In this document: in pieces, positions 14,313 to 23,725 of the stretch | How the letters are laid out: every line of letters starts with the position of its first letter | Position numbering within the stretch: position 1 is the stretch's first letter | Source of the DNA: Duganella levis | Lineage (GTDB): Bacteria > Pseudomonadota > Gammaproteobacteria > Burkholderiales > Burkholderiaceae_D | DNA length: 40,320 bases | Assembly: GCF_009857605.1 (NCBI RefSeq) | Contig: NZ_WWCT01000036.1 | Span: forward strand, 1 to 40,320 | Direction: 5' to 3' | Notes under the pieces: generated by a model | Seen by the model: the letters and a program-made list of their open reading frames with translations, nothing else | The model's database searches: none | What the model was told of the DNA's origin: nothing | Position numbers and translations under genes: made by a program

Positions 14313-14340
14313 AATAGCTGCTCTTGGGCAGCTATTATTT
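14313..14340 (+). terminator. Terminator hairpin after the tRNA fragment
   Basis: AATAGCTGC (14313-14321) and GCAGCTATT (14328-14336) form a 9-bp stem followed by ATTT. It is probably the original terminator of the tRNA gene and confirms that the DNA to the right is chromosomal. Confidence 0.7.
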
Positions 14341-14349
14341 CATCTGGCG

Positions 14350-14847
14350 TTAGATTTTCTGCGCCGTCTGGGGCGTCAGCCCCGCTACTTTCTTGAATGC
14401 GTTCTCAATGTCCTGGCGTAGCTGATCCGGTGAGGGATAGTTGCGGTAGCGGATGGTCTGGTAGCCGGCGTTTCTGAGCATGGCGTCGCGGTCCGCATCT
14501 TTCGCGATTTTATTGTCGTGGGTGCTGTCGTCCAGTTCGATCACGGCGATCGGTGTCAGAGTTTTGGTGCAGATCAGGAAGTCGGCGATTTTGCGATCGT
14601 AGCGGTTGCGGTCGTGGTGGTCGCTGGTGGTCAGCAGGGCGGCCAGCGGCACTTGAGCAAACACAGTGCAGTCGGTGAGGGTTTCCGTCAGCCGGAAGAA
14701 CATTTGCTGTTCGCGCGCAGTCAGCGGCCTGCGTGGCTGGACCTTCAGCTGGCTGAGCGGCTTGAGTTTGCTGCGCTTTTTCGGGATAAGCGAGATTGCA
14801 ATCAGTATCCCGATGGTGGCGGCGATCAGTAATGCTGTGCTGTTCAT
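14350..14847 (-). CDS. DUF2726 protein with N-terminal membrane anchor, 165 aa
   Basis: An N-terminal membrane segment, ALLIAATIGILIAISLI, is followed by a basic linker and a DUF2726 domain (about residues 50-155). Its DRKIADFLICTKTLTPIAVI, then ELDDSTHD and DAMLRNAGYQTIRY, give a restriction-endonuclease-like core (D..E.x.D) often predicted for nucleic-acid binding or cleavage. The start at 14847 places the membrane segment at the N-terminus; the longer frame to 14901 has no ribosome site. A single-gene unit beside the attachment site. Confidence 0.85.
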   Translation of the reverse strand: MNSTALLIAATIGILIAISLIPKKRSKLKPLSQLKVQPRRPLTAREQQMFFRLTETLTDCTVFAQVPLAALLTTSDHHDRNRYDRKIADFLICTKTLTPIAVIELDDSTHDNKIAKDADRDAMLRNAGYQTIRYRNYPSPDQLRQDIENAFKKVAGLTPQTAQKI

Positions 14848-14928
14848 GTCGAACCGTAAATAATTGTCTTGCGGCAATTTTACAGTTCGACATGCTTTCA
14901 ATTCTCATGCTTTGTAACAGCCGGCCAT

Positions 14929-15279
14929 TTATTTGGCTTTGGTGGCCTCGTGCTGCTGGCGATATGCCTTTTCGGAGGCGACGCTGCTGGCAATGACTTT
15001 GTCGTAGGCCGACTTGGTCAGGTTGATCGAGCAGAATTTGTCGAGCTCAGGCTTGATCTTGTCGATGGCCACTTCTTCAAACACCGCTTCTTTCTTGCCG
15101 TTCTGGCCGTGGCCGACGACGTAGTAGATGAAGCGCGGCTTGATGGTTTCGTCCAGGGAGATGTAATCGGCGCAGGTGGTTTTGACGATGGGTTTGGCGT
15201 GGTCGGCACTCTGGGCCATGGCGGCACTGGCGGTCAGGGTGGCGAGCGTCAATGCTGCAATGTGGGCGATAACTTTCAT
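14929..15279 (-). CDS. HdeA-family periplasmic acid-stress chaperone-like protein, 116 aa
   Basis: A signal peptide (to about residue 22, ending AAMAQS) is followed by a mature domain with KTTCADYISLDETIKPRFIY and an AVFEEVAIDKIKPELDKFC segment. The two cysteines in the HdeA disulfide arrangement support the family. HdeA binds unfolded periplasmic proteins at low pH. AGGAG before the ATG at 15279 sets the start. A second, inner-membrane-type hde gene is not visible here. In betaproteobacteria these proteins may serve general envelope stress, so the acid role is inferred from family. Confidence 0.85.
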   Translation of the reverse strand: MKVIAHIAALTLATLTASAAMAQSADHAKPIVKTTCADYISLDETIKPRFIYYVVGHGQNGKKEAVFEEVAIDKIKPELDKFCSINLTKSAYDKVIASSVASEKAYRQQHEATKAK

Positions 15280-15460
15280 GGCGAAACTCCTGAGAAAAGG
15301 TTGGGTTTTTGATTGTTTTCGTGGCTGCGCAGCGACCAATTCAGCTTAAGTTTGGTCATTTAGAAATCACTTAAATGCCGATCTGCCTTAGGACTGGCAG
15401 TAGACCCGCCCGGAAGTAATGTTACTATTCCTGCATCTTCAACTTCATTCGAAGGCAGAA

Positions 15461-16360
15461 ATGATTCCGTTTTCTCGCATGGTGCTGCTGGCTGCTTTGA
15501 GTTTTGCCGGGTGGTACAGGCGGCAGAATTTGACGATGGCGCGCGCACCAAGCTGATTGAAGAATACGCGCAGAAGCTGCAAGATACCTACGTTTTCCCT
15601 GCCAAAGGCAAGCTGTTGGCCGATAGTCTGCGAAGTCACCTGAAGCATGGCGACTATGCCGGGCTGGAGGAAAAAGCCTTGGCGGAACAGGTGCAAAAGG
15701 ATCTGGACGCGATCGTGCCGGATCAGCACAACGGTCTGGTGTATGTTGAGTTTGATGCGTTGGAGGAGCCGCCACCACCACCGCCCAAGCCGGCTGTGCC
15801 GGTTGCGCGTCCGGGGCCGGACAATTTTGGCCTGGCCAAATTCGAGATGAAGGGCAAGGTGGCGTATCTGCAGGTCAGCCGCTTCGGGCCAGTGGATGCA
15901 TTTGCCACCGAGGCGCTGGCCAAGGTGATGTCGCAGGCGGCTGACAGCCAGGCCATGATTGTCGACTTGCGCGATGGACGAGTTGGACCGCAGTGGCAAG
16001 GTCACCGATTCATTCATCACCACCACCAAGCTGACCGGGCCACGCTATGGCAGCCAGCGTCCGCTATATATTCTGGTTGACGAAGAAACCGCATCGGCGG
16101 CGGAAGCTTTTGCCTACGGTTTGCAGAAGCAGAAGCGGGCGGTAGTTGTCGGCCGCAAGACTTCTGGTGGCGCGCACAAGCAGTTTGGCGAACCGGTGTC
16201 GCATCACCTGATTGCTTTCGTGGCGATTGGCCGCAGCGTCGATCCGGTCACCAAGGCCAACTGGGAACGCACTGGCGTGCAGCCGGACGTCGAGGTGCCC
16301 GCCGCGCAGGCGCTGGACGTCGCCTTGGCGCAAATCGCGAAAGCCCCTGGCGCTCAATAA
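15461..16360 (+). pseudogene. S41-family (C-terminal processing/TSPc) peptidase pseudogene
   Basis: Signal peptide MIPFSRMVLLAALSFAG is in a different frame from the following VVQAAEFDDGARTKLIEEYA, shifted by one missing base in a G-run near 15507-15511. The mature frame then continues to the usual AMIVDLRD at about 15972, but the GGG-containing catalytic segment that should follow is missing. The downstream part (DELDRSGKVTDSF to LYILVDEETASAAEAFAYGL, with the nucleophile region) resumes in another frame from about 15974. Two lesions make it inactive. A correct GAAGG ribosome site at 15451-15455 shows it was once expressed. Sequencing error would need two independent changes. Confidence 0.8.
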
Positions 16361-16436
16361 ATTCCGCTCCAGATGATCCTGCGCATTGCATCTATACTAA
16401 AATTGCCTCATACCCCATTAAAAGAGGAGTGAGGAG

Positions 16437-17543
16437 ATGATTGATTTGAATCGACGCGGGCTTGTGTTGGCTGCTGGTAGCGCTATCACGGTGTCGGCGG
16501 TGGGTTTGCCGGTGTTGGCGGCGACGCCGGAGCGGAAGTTGGGTTATGCGATTGTCGGGCTGGGCGGCTATGGGCTGGGGATTATCATTCCGCAGTTTAA
16601 GAACTGTCAGCACAGCAAGCTGGTGGCGCTGGTCAGTGGCGACCCGGTCAAGGCCAAGCGTGTCGCGGCCGAGTACGGCGTGCCGGAACGCAGCATCTAC
16701 AATTACCAGAATTTCGATAGCATCAAGGACAATCCGGACATTGACGTGGTCTACGTCTGCCTGCCGGTCTCGATGCACGCCGAATACACCATCCGCGCCG
16801 CGCAAGCCGGCAAGCATGTGATGTGCGAGAAGCCGATGGCGGTGTCGTCCAAAGAGTGCGAAGCGATGATCGCCGCCTGCAAGAAGGCCGGCAAGAAGCT
16901 GATGATCGGCTACCGCTGCCACTTCGAGGCCAACAATCTGGAAGCGCGCCGCCGCGCCCGCGCCGGCGAGATCGGCAAGCTGCGCTACTTCCGTTCCGAG
17001 CACGGCTTCACCGCCGGCAATCCCAACTCCTGGCGCCTGAAGAAAGCCATGTCCGGCGGCGGTTCGCTGATGGATATCGGCATCTACGCGCTCAACGCCG
17101 CGCGCTATATGACGGCCGAGGAACCGATCGCCGTCTACGCCAAGGAAACCACCGACCGCAACGATCCACGCTTCCGCGAGGTGGAGGATATGATCGAGTT
17201 CGAGCTGGAGTTCCCATCCGGCGTCATCGCGTCCTGCATGTCGATGTACAGCGCCAACCAGAACCACATCCTGTTGATGGGCGACAAGGGCCGCATCGAT
17301 ATGGAGCCGGGCACGCGCTACGACGGCAACAAGCTGTGGGTCGGCCAGGACCGCAGCAATTTGATCACGCCGCCGCCGGGACCGGGCGCGACGCAATGGT
17401 CCGGCCAGCTGGACCATCTGTCGCTGTGCGTGATCAACAACAAGGAGCCGATCGTGCCGGGCGAGGAAGGCTTGCGCGATATCCGTATCGTCGAAGCGAT
17501 CTACCGCTCGGCGCGCGAGCAGAAACGGATCGCGCTTATTTAG
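16437..17543 (+). CDS. Gfo/Idh/MocA-family oxidoreductase with Tat signal (glucose-fructose oxidoreductase-like), 368 aa
   Basis: NAD(P)-dependent sugar oxidoreductase expected in the periplasm. A twin-arginine signal (NRRGLVLAAG, cleavage near LAATP, residue 30) is followed by the dinucleotide-binding GYAIVGLGGYGLGI (about 36-49), then CEKPMAVSS with the conserved EKP lysine (about 132) and the C-terminal alpha/beta domain. Zymomonas glucose-fructose oxidoreductase is a Tat-exported relative, but the exact sugar cannot be told. GAGGAG precedes the ATG. The gene stands alone and converges with the next, overlapping by 8 bases. Confidence 0.88.
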   Translation: MIDLNRRGLVLAAGSAITVSAVGLPVLAATPERKLGYAIVGLGGYGLGIIIPQFKNCQHSKLVALVSGDPVKAKRVAAEYGVPERSIYNYQNFDSIKDNPDIDVVYVCLPVSMHAEYTIRAAQAGKHVMCEKPMAVSSKECEAMIAACKKAGKKLMIGYRCHFEANNLEARRRARAGEIGKLRYFRSEHGFTAGNPNSWRLKKAMSGGGSLMDIGIYALNAARYMTAEEPIAVYAKETTDRNDPRFREVEDMIEFELEFPSGVIASCMSMYSANQNHILLMGDKGRIDMEPGTRYDGNKLWVGQDRSNLITPPPGPGATQWSGQLDHLSLCVINNKEPIVPGEEGLRDIRIVEAIYRSAREQKRIALI

Positions 17544-18180
17544 CCAGGTCTTCGACGGCGCGGATGTCCTGCATCGCCACCACCAGATCCGCGCCAGTTA
17601 AAAATTCCTTCAGCGGAAAGCCATCTTCCAGCGCCACTACCGAGCCTTCGACGATCGCCGCCGCGTCGCCGGCCGGGCGGTTGGGCGTGTGCGGCATGTA
17701 GGCGAATTGCGGGAAGCGGGTCTGGCCGCGGTCGGCGATTTCGTTGAGGCTGCGCGGCGCGGCGCGCAACAGGCCGTTGCGCACGCTGCGCTGGCGTTCT
17801 TCGCTACGCTTTTTCAGTAATTCGCCCAAGCGCGCGATTTCCTCGGTCAGCCGGTCCGATTCGGACTGCTGGCTTTGCATTTCCTCGTCGCTCAGCGCTT
17901 CTTCCCATTGCGTCAGCTTCAGCAGGCCGCGCTTGTGCATGGTCTGGCGCTGCAAGTCGATTTCCAGCGTGGACTGGCGCGTCTTGTGGCCTTCCAGCGC
18001 CTGCACGACGCTGACGTCGCCATTGGCGCGGTGCCACTTGTCGTTGAAGTCGAATACCAGGCCGTCAAAGTAAAAATACATCGGCAGCGCGTGTGGCGAG
18101 ATCAGCACTTCCTGCGGCAGCAGATTCCAGCGCTCGGCCACTTCGGCCAGGGTCAGGGTGAGGGGTTCTATCGTAGGCAT
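17536..18180 (-). CDS. Chromosomal relative of the phage protein at 10941, 214 aa
   Basis: The first 50 residues, with LTLAEVAERWNL, LPMYFYFDGLVFD and KWHRANG, are homologous to the phage protein at 10941-11918. A glutamate/arginine-rich coiled coil (about residues 55-120) follows, then RNGLLRAAPRSLNEIADRG and a short C-terminal domain with EDGFPLKEFLTGADL. It lacks the phage protein's extra C-terminal domain. An N-terminal helix-turn-helix-type fold suggests DNA binding, but no role is established. Start 18180 preferred; 18186 also possible. Confidence 0.7.
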   Translation of the reverse strand: MPTIEPLTLTLAEVAERWNLLPQEVLISPHALPMYFYFDGLVFDFNDKWHRANGDVSVVQALEGHKTRQSTLEIDLQRQTMHKRGLLKLTQWEEALSDEEMQSQQSESDRLTEEIARLGELLKKRSEERQRSVRNGLLRAAPRSLNEIADRGQTRFPQFAYMPHTPNRPAGDAAAIVEGSVVALEDGFPLKEFLTGADLVVAMQDIRAVEDLAK

Positions 18181-18240
18181 GCGCATATTTTCGCACACAG
18201 CCGGTAAAATAATCATCTTGCTGTCGGGGAGTGATTGAAG

Positions 18241-18606
18241 ATGATGTTTTTAAAAGTGCCGTTCGCGGAAAAAGAAGAAGCCAAGGCGCTCGGCGCGCGC
18301 TGGAATAGCGAGCGCAAGTCGTGGTACGTGCCGGATGGCAAAGACACCGGCGCCTTCGAGCGCTGGCTGCCGCCTGGCGGTGCCGACTTTGTGCCGGCAG
18401 TGGCCAAGCCGTCGCTCAAGTCGCGTCCGGTGATGACGGATTCGTATGCGGGCAAGCCGGTCATCGGCCGCTTCTACATCGAGTTGCAGCATGACTGCGA
18501 TCCGTTCGTGGTGTGCCCGGTGTGCGCGCCCAGGTTGGCCAGTTCAGGCTGGCAGGCGCATTACGAAGATGTTGCAAAGATGCTAAAGCCGTTGCGCCCG
18601 GCATGA
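18241..18606 (+). CDS. DUF5710-domain protein, 121 aa
   Basis: An N-terminal DUF5710 unit, VPFAEKEEAKALGARWNSER followed by KSWYVPDGKD and FERWLPP, is the 45-residue module that often accompanies phage primases, DNA-repair or plasmid proteins. The rest has a CPVCAPRL pair of cysteines. The first of two neighbouring ATGs, at 18241, follows GGGGAG; 18244 is the alternative. Stand-alone function unknown. Confidence 0.7.
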   Translation: MMFLKVPFAEKEEAKALGARWNSERKSWYVPDGKDTGAFERWLPPGGADFVPAVAKPSLKSRPVMTDSYAGKPVIGRFYIELQHDCDPFVVCPVCAPRLASSGWQAHYEDVAKMLKPLRPA

Positions 18607-18649
18607 TGTTCTATTTACAAAACTGACGGGAAGTGCAATCCTCGTTCTG

Positions 18650-19723
18650 ATGAATAGCACGACCCTGCAGCCCACCTTCCGTACTGAAAACCGGCCGGCC
18701 GAGCCGGTTCTGCGTTGCCGCCAGCCGGCTGATATCTTCGAGGCCTTGTTCCAGAGTATTCAGGGCGGCGAGGTCCACGCTCGTCCCACCTTGGAGCTGG
18801 CGCCCGGTTCGCCATTCCTGCCTTTCCTGGAAATCGGCTACGCGCTGCGCGCCTGCTTGGAAAAGCCGACCCGCCACGATTATCTGATCGAGCGCCTGCG
18901 TCCGCACCTGAGCGTGATGATTGGCACGCTGCCGGCCAGCATCCTGCCAATGGGCATGTTGCCCAAGCTGGCGCCACTGCCCGGTTTTCGCCCGCTGGAG
19001 GCCATTTCCGACGAGGAGGTGCGTGACTGGCTGATCCTCGAAGGCGGTCTGATCTACGGCGAAATGCAGCGCTTCGAGCTGGAAAACTACTTCGACGCCA
19101 TCAAACCGTTTTTGTCGCCGGGCGGCGTGATGGTCGACTTAGGCAGCGGCCTGGGCAAGGTGGTGATGACTGCCGCGCTGACTTTACCCTTCACGCGCTG
19201 CGTCGGCATCGAGCTGATGAATTACCGGCACCGGCTGGCGCAGGAGCGGCTGATCAAGCTGCTGACGCTGACGCGTCAGGGGCTGGAATCACTGCCGCGA
19301 CCGCTGACGCGCGATACGCCGCTGCTATTGCCATCCGGCCTGCCGGCCAGTGGTAGCCATTTGCTGGAATTGGGCTCGCGCATTGCCTTTGTCGAGAGCG
19401 ATATGTTCAAGTTCGATGTGCGCGGCGCCAGTCTGGTGTTCTTGTACAGCACCTGTTTCGGCCCGCTGATGGACGTGATCAGCAACAAATTGGCGCGCGA
19501 ATTGCAGGAAGGCGCGCTGGTCACTACCACCACCTATCCGATCAAGCATCCGGCGTTCCGGCTGCTGCAATCGCATGCGCCGGGCACGCTATCGTGGACC
19601 AGCGTGATGATTTACCAGCGCGTCGGCCCGCCGATGAATGAGCCGGCGTCGGAAGTGCGCTATCTGCACCAGCCGGACGTAGCGGCGTGGGAAGCCCGCG
19701 TGCGCGCCGAGTTGGCCGCTTAA
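18650..19723 (+). CDS. DOT1-like SAM-dependent methyltransferase, 357 aa
   Basis: A helical N-terminal region (about residues 1-150) is followed by a class I methyltransferase core. Motif I is VMVDLGSGLGKVVMTAALTL (about 160-179), then the CVGIELMNYRHRLAQERL binding segment and VESDMFKFD (motif III, about 245-253). The DLGSGLGKVV pattern with GIEL is the signature of the DOT1 (histone-lysine methyltransferase) fold, also present in some bacteria. The target is unknown; bacteria have no canonical histone H3. Its stop overlaps the convergent LysR stop by three bases. Confidence 0.8.
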   Translation: MNSTTLQPTFRTENRPAEPVLRCRQPADIFEALFQSIQGGEVHARPTLELAPGSPFLPFLEIGYALRACLEKPTRHDYLIERLRPHLSVMIGTLPASILPMGMLPKLAPLPGFRPLEAISDEEVRDWLILEGGLIYGEMQRFELENYFDAIKPFLSPGGVMVDLGSGLGKVVMTAALTLPFTRCVGIELMNYRHRLAQERLIKLLTLTRQGLESLPRPLTRDTPLLLPSGLPASGSHLLELGSRIAFVESDMFKFDVRGASLVFLYSTCFGPLMDVISNKLARELQEGALVTTTTYPIKHPAFRLLQSHAPGTLSWTSVMIYQRVGPPMNEPASEVRYLHQPDVAAWEARVRAELAA

Positions 19724-20604
19724 AGCAGCCATTTGCGTGCAGTAGTGATCAAGTTATCTGACAATGCCCGCGTGAACGGAGTCTGGATGTCCCACATATG
19801 CCATATCAGCGGCACGTCCAGCCATTTTCCCGGCGCCAAGTCGACCAGTTGGCCTTGCTGGAGTTGCTGCTGGCATTGCGGCAGCGGCAGCATGCCGTAG
19901 CCAAATCCCGCTTCGACAAACCGCACATAACCTTCCGAGCTGGACAGCGCGTGGTGCGGATAACGGCCGGTGTAGCCGGTATGCTGGGCGATGAAACGGG
20001 TTTGCAGCATGTCCTTGCGATCGAAGGTCATCACCGGCGCGCGCTGGACGTTTTCCGCCGTCATGCCGTCCGGGAACCAGCGGGCGGCAAACTCCGGCGT
20101 CGCCACGCAAAAATAGCGCATGATGCCCAGCGGCGTGGCGGTGGTGCCGGGCACCTGGGCGGTTTCGCTGGTGACGCAGCCGAAAACCCGGCCTTCACGC
20201 AGCATGCTCAGCGTGTGGTCCTGGTCGTCCAGGCGGATCTGCAACATGCAGTCGCCACTATGCATCAGCGGCGTCACCGCTTCCTGTAGCCAGGTGGCGG
20301 CGCTGTCGGCATTGACGGCGATGGCGATTTCGGGGCGGACATCGAGCTCGCCGGGGCGTTTGTCCAGCGCCGATTCCAGCAGCCGCACCTGGCGGTAGTG
20401 GGCGATCAGGCGCTGTCCGGCTTCGGTCGGCGAGGGCGGCTGGCTGCGCACAATCAGCAATTCGCCGGCGCTGTTTTCCAGCATGCGAATGCGCTGCGAC
20501 ACCGCCGATTGGGTGATCGACAGGGCCGCAGCGGCCTTGTCAAAACTGCCATGATCGATCACCGCGTCCAGCGCGGCCAGTCCCCGATAGTCTACGCGGC
20601 TCAT
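19720..20604 (-). CDS. argP: LysR-family regulator, ArgP/LysG type, 294 aa
   Basis: Transcription regulator with an N-terminal winged helix (about residues 4-65; SFDKAAAALSITQSAVSQRI is the helix-turn-helix) and a C-terminal effector-binding domain. The sequence, and the divergent LysE/ArgO-type exporter across an 87-base gap, fit ArgP/LysG, which senses lysine and arginine and activates the exporter. The C-terminal KWLDVPLIWHMWDIQ is typical of ArgP. Assignment is from family memory. It converges with the DOT1-like gene, sharing the last bases of their stop codons. Confidence 0.85.
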   Translation of the reverse strand: MSRVDYRGLAALDAVIDHGSFDKAAAALSITQSAVSQRIRMLENSAGELLIVRSQPPSPTEAGQRLIAHYRQVRLLESALDKRPGELDVRPEIAIAVNADSAATWLQEAVTPLMHSGDCMLQIRLDDQDHTLSMLREGRVFGCVTSETAQVPGTTATPLGIMRYFCVATPEFAARWFPDGMTAENVQRAPVMTFDRKDMLQTRFIAQHTGYTGRYPHHALSSSEGYVRFVEAGFGYGMLPLPQCQQQLQQGQLVDLAPGKWLDVPLIWHMWDIQTPFTRALSDNLITTARKWLL

Positions 20605-20691
20605 TAGCTCATCTAATATTTGGCAAATAAGATTAATTATACTTATCTTGCGGCGAGCCGTAATCTGGCGTTTTTTTGCACGGAGAAGGCC
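20605..20691 (+). promoter_or_regulatory. Divergent regulator-exporter promoter region
   Basis: AT-rich gap containing AATAAGATTAATTATACTTA, whose ATAAG and CTTAT form an inverted repeat of the T-N11-A type bound by LysR regulators. GGAGAAGG lies two bases before the ATG at 20692. The exact promoter boxes are not assigned. Confidence 0.5.
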
Positions 20692-21297
20692 ATGGAAGCC
20701 ACCGCTTTTTTGAAAGGTATCGGTCTGGGCGGCAGCTTGATCGTTGCCATCGGTTCACAAAACGCTTATTTATTGCGGCAAGCGCTGAAGCGCGAATTTG
20801 TAATTACCTGCATAGCCATCTGTATTATCTGCGACGTGGTGTTAATTGGCGCCGGCGTAGCAGGCATGGGCCAACTGATTATGGAAGCGCCATCGCTGTT
20901 ATTCTGGATAAAAATAGCCGGTGCCGGATTTTTGTTCTGGTATGGATTGCGTGCTGCGCGTTCAGCTATTAATCCTTCAGCGATGGCGGAAGATAAAAAT
21001 ACTACTGCGCCTGACCGCAAGACGGTTATCGCCGCCATGTTGGCCTTCAGTTTATTAAATCCGCACGTTTATCTGGATACGGTGGTGTTATTAGGTTCCA
21101 TCGGCGGTCAACAACTTGGCGATGGTCGGCTCTATTTTGCTTTGGGAGCAATGTTGGCATCCATCCTATGGTTTAGCAGCCTGGGTCTCGGTGCGCGGTA
21201 TTTGAGGCCGATATTTTCCCGGCCGAGTGCATGGCGAATTCTGGATGGGATTATCGCGGTGGTGATGTGGAGTCTCGCCATTTCGCTGTTTCTGTAG
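20692..21297 (+). CDS. argO: LysE/ArgO-type amino acid exporter, 201 aa
   Basis: Inner-membrane protein of the LysE family with about six membrane segments. SLIVAIGSQNAYLLRQALKR (about 15-34) and FSLLNPHVYLDTVVLLGSIG (about 120-139) are family signatures. It would export lysine or arginine. GGAGAAGG supports the ATG at 20692; the in-frame codon at 20620 is rejected. It is controlled by the divergent LysR regulator. Codon use is less GC-rich than its neighbours, although the gene is intact. Confidence 0.88.
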   Translation: MEATAFLKGIGLGGSLIVAIGSQNAYLLRQALKREFVITCIAICIICDVVLIGAGVAGMGQLIMEAPSLLFWIKIAGAGFLFWYGLRAARSAINPSAMAEDKNTTAPDRKTVIAAMLAFSLLNPHVYLDTVVLLGSIGGQQLGDGRLYFALGAMLASILWFSSLGLGARYLRPIFSRPSAWRILDGIIAVVMWSLAISLFL

Positions 21298-21400
21298 GGC
21301 ATAAGCTCAAAACTGGCTAGTATGCGCTAATTTTTGGCATGATTCTCCCAGTTAGGCTTACAATGACATGGTCACCTGAACCGCGCCGCACCGGCGCCGC

Positions 21401-23725
21401 ATGTCAATGAGCGCAGATCCAGGCTTTCTCACCGCGATGGTGGTGGAATTTACCGCCGATACCATCTTGAGCGCATTACTGATTTTCCTTTGGCTGATGC
21501 AGCGCAAGGAAAAGCACGCGCTATTCTGGGGTATCGGCCAATTGGCCATTATGGCGGGCGGTATCGTCTGGTTTGGCACTGCAGATTTTATGTCGCTGCA
21601 ATGGCGACTATATTTAAGCGCTTTCTTTTTATCGGCCGGCATAGCGGGATATTGGTCCGGCACGCAATTCTTTATCGGAAAACTGCGCGCCGTGCATGTG
21701 CGTTGGATGGCGCCGGCTGTTCTCATCACCAGCGGGATATTTTATCTGCTGTGGAATATCGAAAATAACTGGCTGCCTCGCGGCAGTGCCGCCGCGCTGG
21801 GATTTATTATGTTGTGGGCGGGCACCCGGCTGGTCGGTATTAATAACCGCTACCGTTTCCTCGGCCTGACGTTGATGCTGCGGGGCGGTTTTAATTTATT
21901 CGCCGCCGTCAGTCTCAGTCAAGACATGTATGTGGTGTGGTTTATCGGTACCAGTTTGCTCAAGGTGCTCACGATGCTCGGCCTGGTCTACGCCGTGCAG
22001 GATGAAATCCAGCAGCGCTACGCCCGCACCATCGACAGCCTGAGCCACGGATTTCTGATCCGCGACCGACGCGGCTATGTCCACGTCGCCAACGAACGTT
22101 GCGCCAAATTATTAGGTTTTGATAATGCCCAGCAACTGATCGGCAAGCACGTCTGCGATCTGTTACCTGGCCTGTCGCGTGAAATGGCCGACCATTATTT
22201 CTTCCGTTTCGAAGCCGACGGCGTGCAATATCCGATTGCTGATACGGCAACATTTAAACTGCGTAACGGCAACCATCTGCCGGTTGAATTGCTGGGGTCG
22301 CCTTACATCGAGCGTGGCCGCTTGTACTGTCTGGTCCAGCTGCTAGACATCAGCGAACGCAAAAAGAAGGATGATCAGTTATTCCAGGCCGCCCGTGTCG
22401 ACCCGGTGACCGGCTATTCCAACCGCCACGCCTTGTCGGATAGGCTGGCGCTGAAAGTGGCCAGGGCGGCCGAAAACGGTCGCGAATGCGCGGTGCTGTT
22501 CATCGATCTGGACAAGTTCAAGCGCGTTAACGATTCCTTTGGCCACGCCGCCGGCGACGAGTTGCTGCGCTCGGCCGCCCGCCGCCTGCACGCGCTGCTA
22601 CGGCCGAACGACGTGCTGGCCCGCTTCGGCGGGGACGAATTCATTATTGTGATCCCGGACCTGGCGCCGAACAGCGCCGAGCAGACGGCGGCCGATTGCG
22701 CCGAGGCCATCATTGCAGCCATGGCGCGCGGCTTCGAGCTGTCCTATCACGCCATCAGCGTCACGGCCAGCATCGGCATCGCCTGCTATCCAAAACACGG
22801 AACCGATAGCGATACGCTGATACGCAATGCCGACATCGCGATGTACGAGGCCAAGAAAACCGGCCGTGGCGAACAGCGCATGTTCACCGAGGACATGAAT
22901 GCGGTGGCGCGCGACGGCCTGGTGATCGACGGCGCATTACGTGGCGCCATCGAAGCTAACGAATTTTCGCTGGTCTACCAGGCCATCACCAATGCCCAGA
23001 CCGGCAAGCTGACCAAGGTCGAGGCGCTGCTGCGCTGGAATAGTTCGCTGCTGGGGCCGGTTCCGCCGGACCGCTTCATTCCTGTGGCGGAAGACAGCGG
23101 CATGATTATCGAGCTGGGCACCTGGGTGCTGGATCAGGCCTGCCGCCAGGTCGGCCTGTGGAAGCAGAGTGCGCTGGACGACGTCACCATCAGCATCAAC
23201 GTCTCGTCGTGGCAACTGGCCGATCCCGGCTTTGTCACGCTGGTGTCGCAGGCGCTGATCCGCAACGGCCTGTCGCCGCACCAGCTGGAACTGGAACTGA
23301 CCGAGCGCGTGCTGATCGAGGACACCCTCAACGTGCAGACCGTGCTGGCGCAGCTGCGCGCGCTGGGCGTCGGCATTTCGCTGGATGATTTCGGCACCGG
23401 CTATTCCTCGCTCAGCTACCTGACCCAGTTTCACCTGAACACGCTGAAGATCGACCGCGCCTTCGTCATGGACATCGAGCATAGCGAACGCAGCAACAAC
23501 CTGGTGCACGCGATTATCGCCATGGGCCACAGCCTCGGCTTGCAGCTGGTGGCGGAGGGCGTAGAGACCGCCGGCCAGGCCACCATTCTTGAACAGATGG
23601 GCTGTCACTATTTGCAGGGCTATCACATCGCGCGGCCGATTGCGCCGGATGAGCTATTGCGCTTTGCCGATAGTCGCGCTGCGGCGCTGGCGCAGACGCC
23701 GGCCCAGCCCGATTTCGTTATTTAG
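21401..23725 (+). CDS. Membrane GGDEF-EAL protein with PAS domain, 774 aa
   Basis: Predicted cyclic-di-GMP enzyme. Order: about seven membrane segments (1-190), PAS (about 205-325), GGDEF (RFGGDEF, about 410) and EAL (about 515-765). The RPND upstream of GGDEF is the RxxD inhibition site. The EAL domain keeps EALLRW (about 541), INVSSWQ, ELTERV, DDFGTGYSSL, LKIDR and EGVET, so both domains look catalytically competent, as in proteins that make or break c-di-GMP depending on signal. Start has no strong ribosome site. Ends in an 8-base convergent overlap with the next gene. Confidence 0.9.
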   Translation: MSMSADPGFLTAMVVEFTADTILSALLIFLWLMQRKEKHALFWGIGQLAIMAGGIVWFGTADFMSLQWRLYLSAFFLSAGIAGYWSGTQFFIGKLRAVHVRWMAPAVLITSGIFYLLWNIENNWLPRGSAAALGFIMLWAGTRLVGINNRYRFLGLTLMLRGGFNLFAAVSLSQDMYVVWFIGTSLLKVLTMLGLVYAVQDEIQQRYARTIDSLSHGFLIRDRRGYVHVANERCAKLLGFDNAQQLIGKHVCDLLPGLSREMADHYFFRFEADGVQYPIADTATFKLRNGNHLPVELLGSPYIERGRLYCLVQLLDISERKKKDDQLFQAARVDPVTGYSNRHALSDRLALKVARAAENGRECAVLFIDLDKFKRVNDSFGHAAGDELLRSAARRLHALLRPNDVLARFGGDEFIIVIPDLAPNSAEQTAADCAEAIIAAMARGFELSYHAISVTASIGIACYPKHGTDSDTLIRNADIAMYEAKKTGRGEQRMFTEDMNAVARDGLVIDGALRGAIEANEFSLVYQAITNAQTGKLTKVEALLRWNSSLLGPVPPDRFIPVAEDSGMIIELGTWVLDQACRQVGLWKQSALDDVTISINVSSWQLADPGFVTLVSQALIRNGLSPHQLELELTERVLIEDTLNVQTVLAQLRALGVGISLDDFGTGYSSLSYLTQFHLNTLKIDRAFVMDIEHSERSNNLVHAIIAMGHSLGLQLVAEGVETAGQATILEQMGCHYLQGYHIARPIAPDELLRFADSRAAALAQTPAQPDFVI

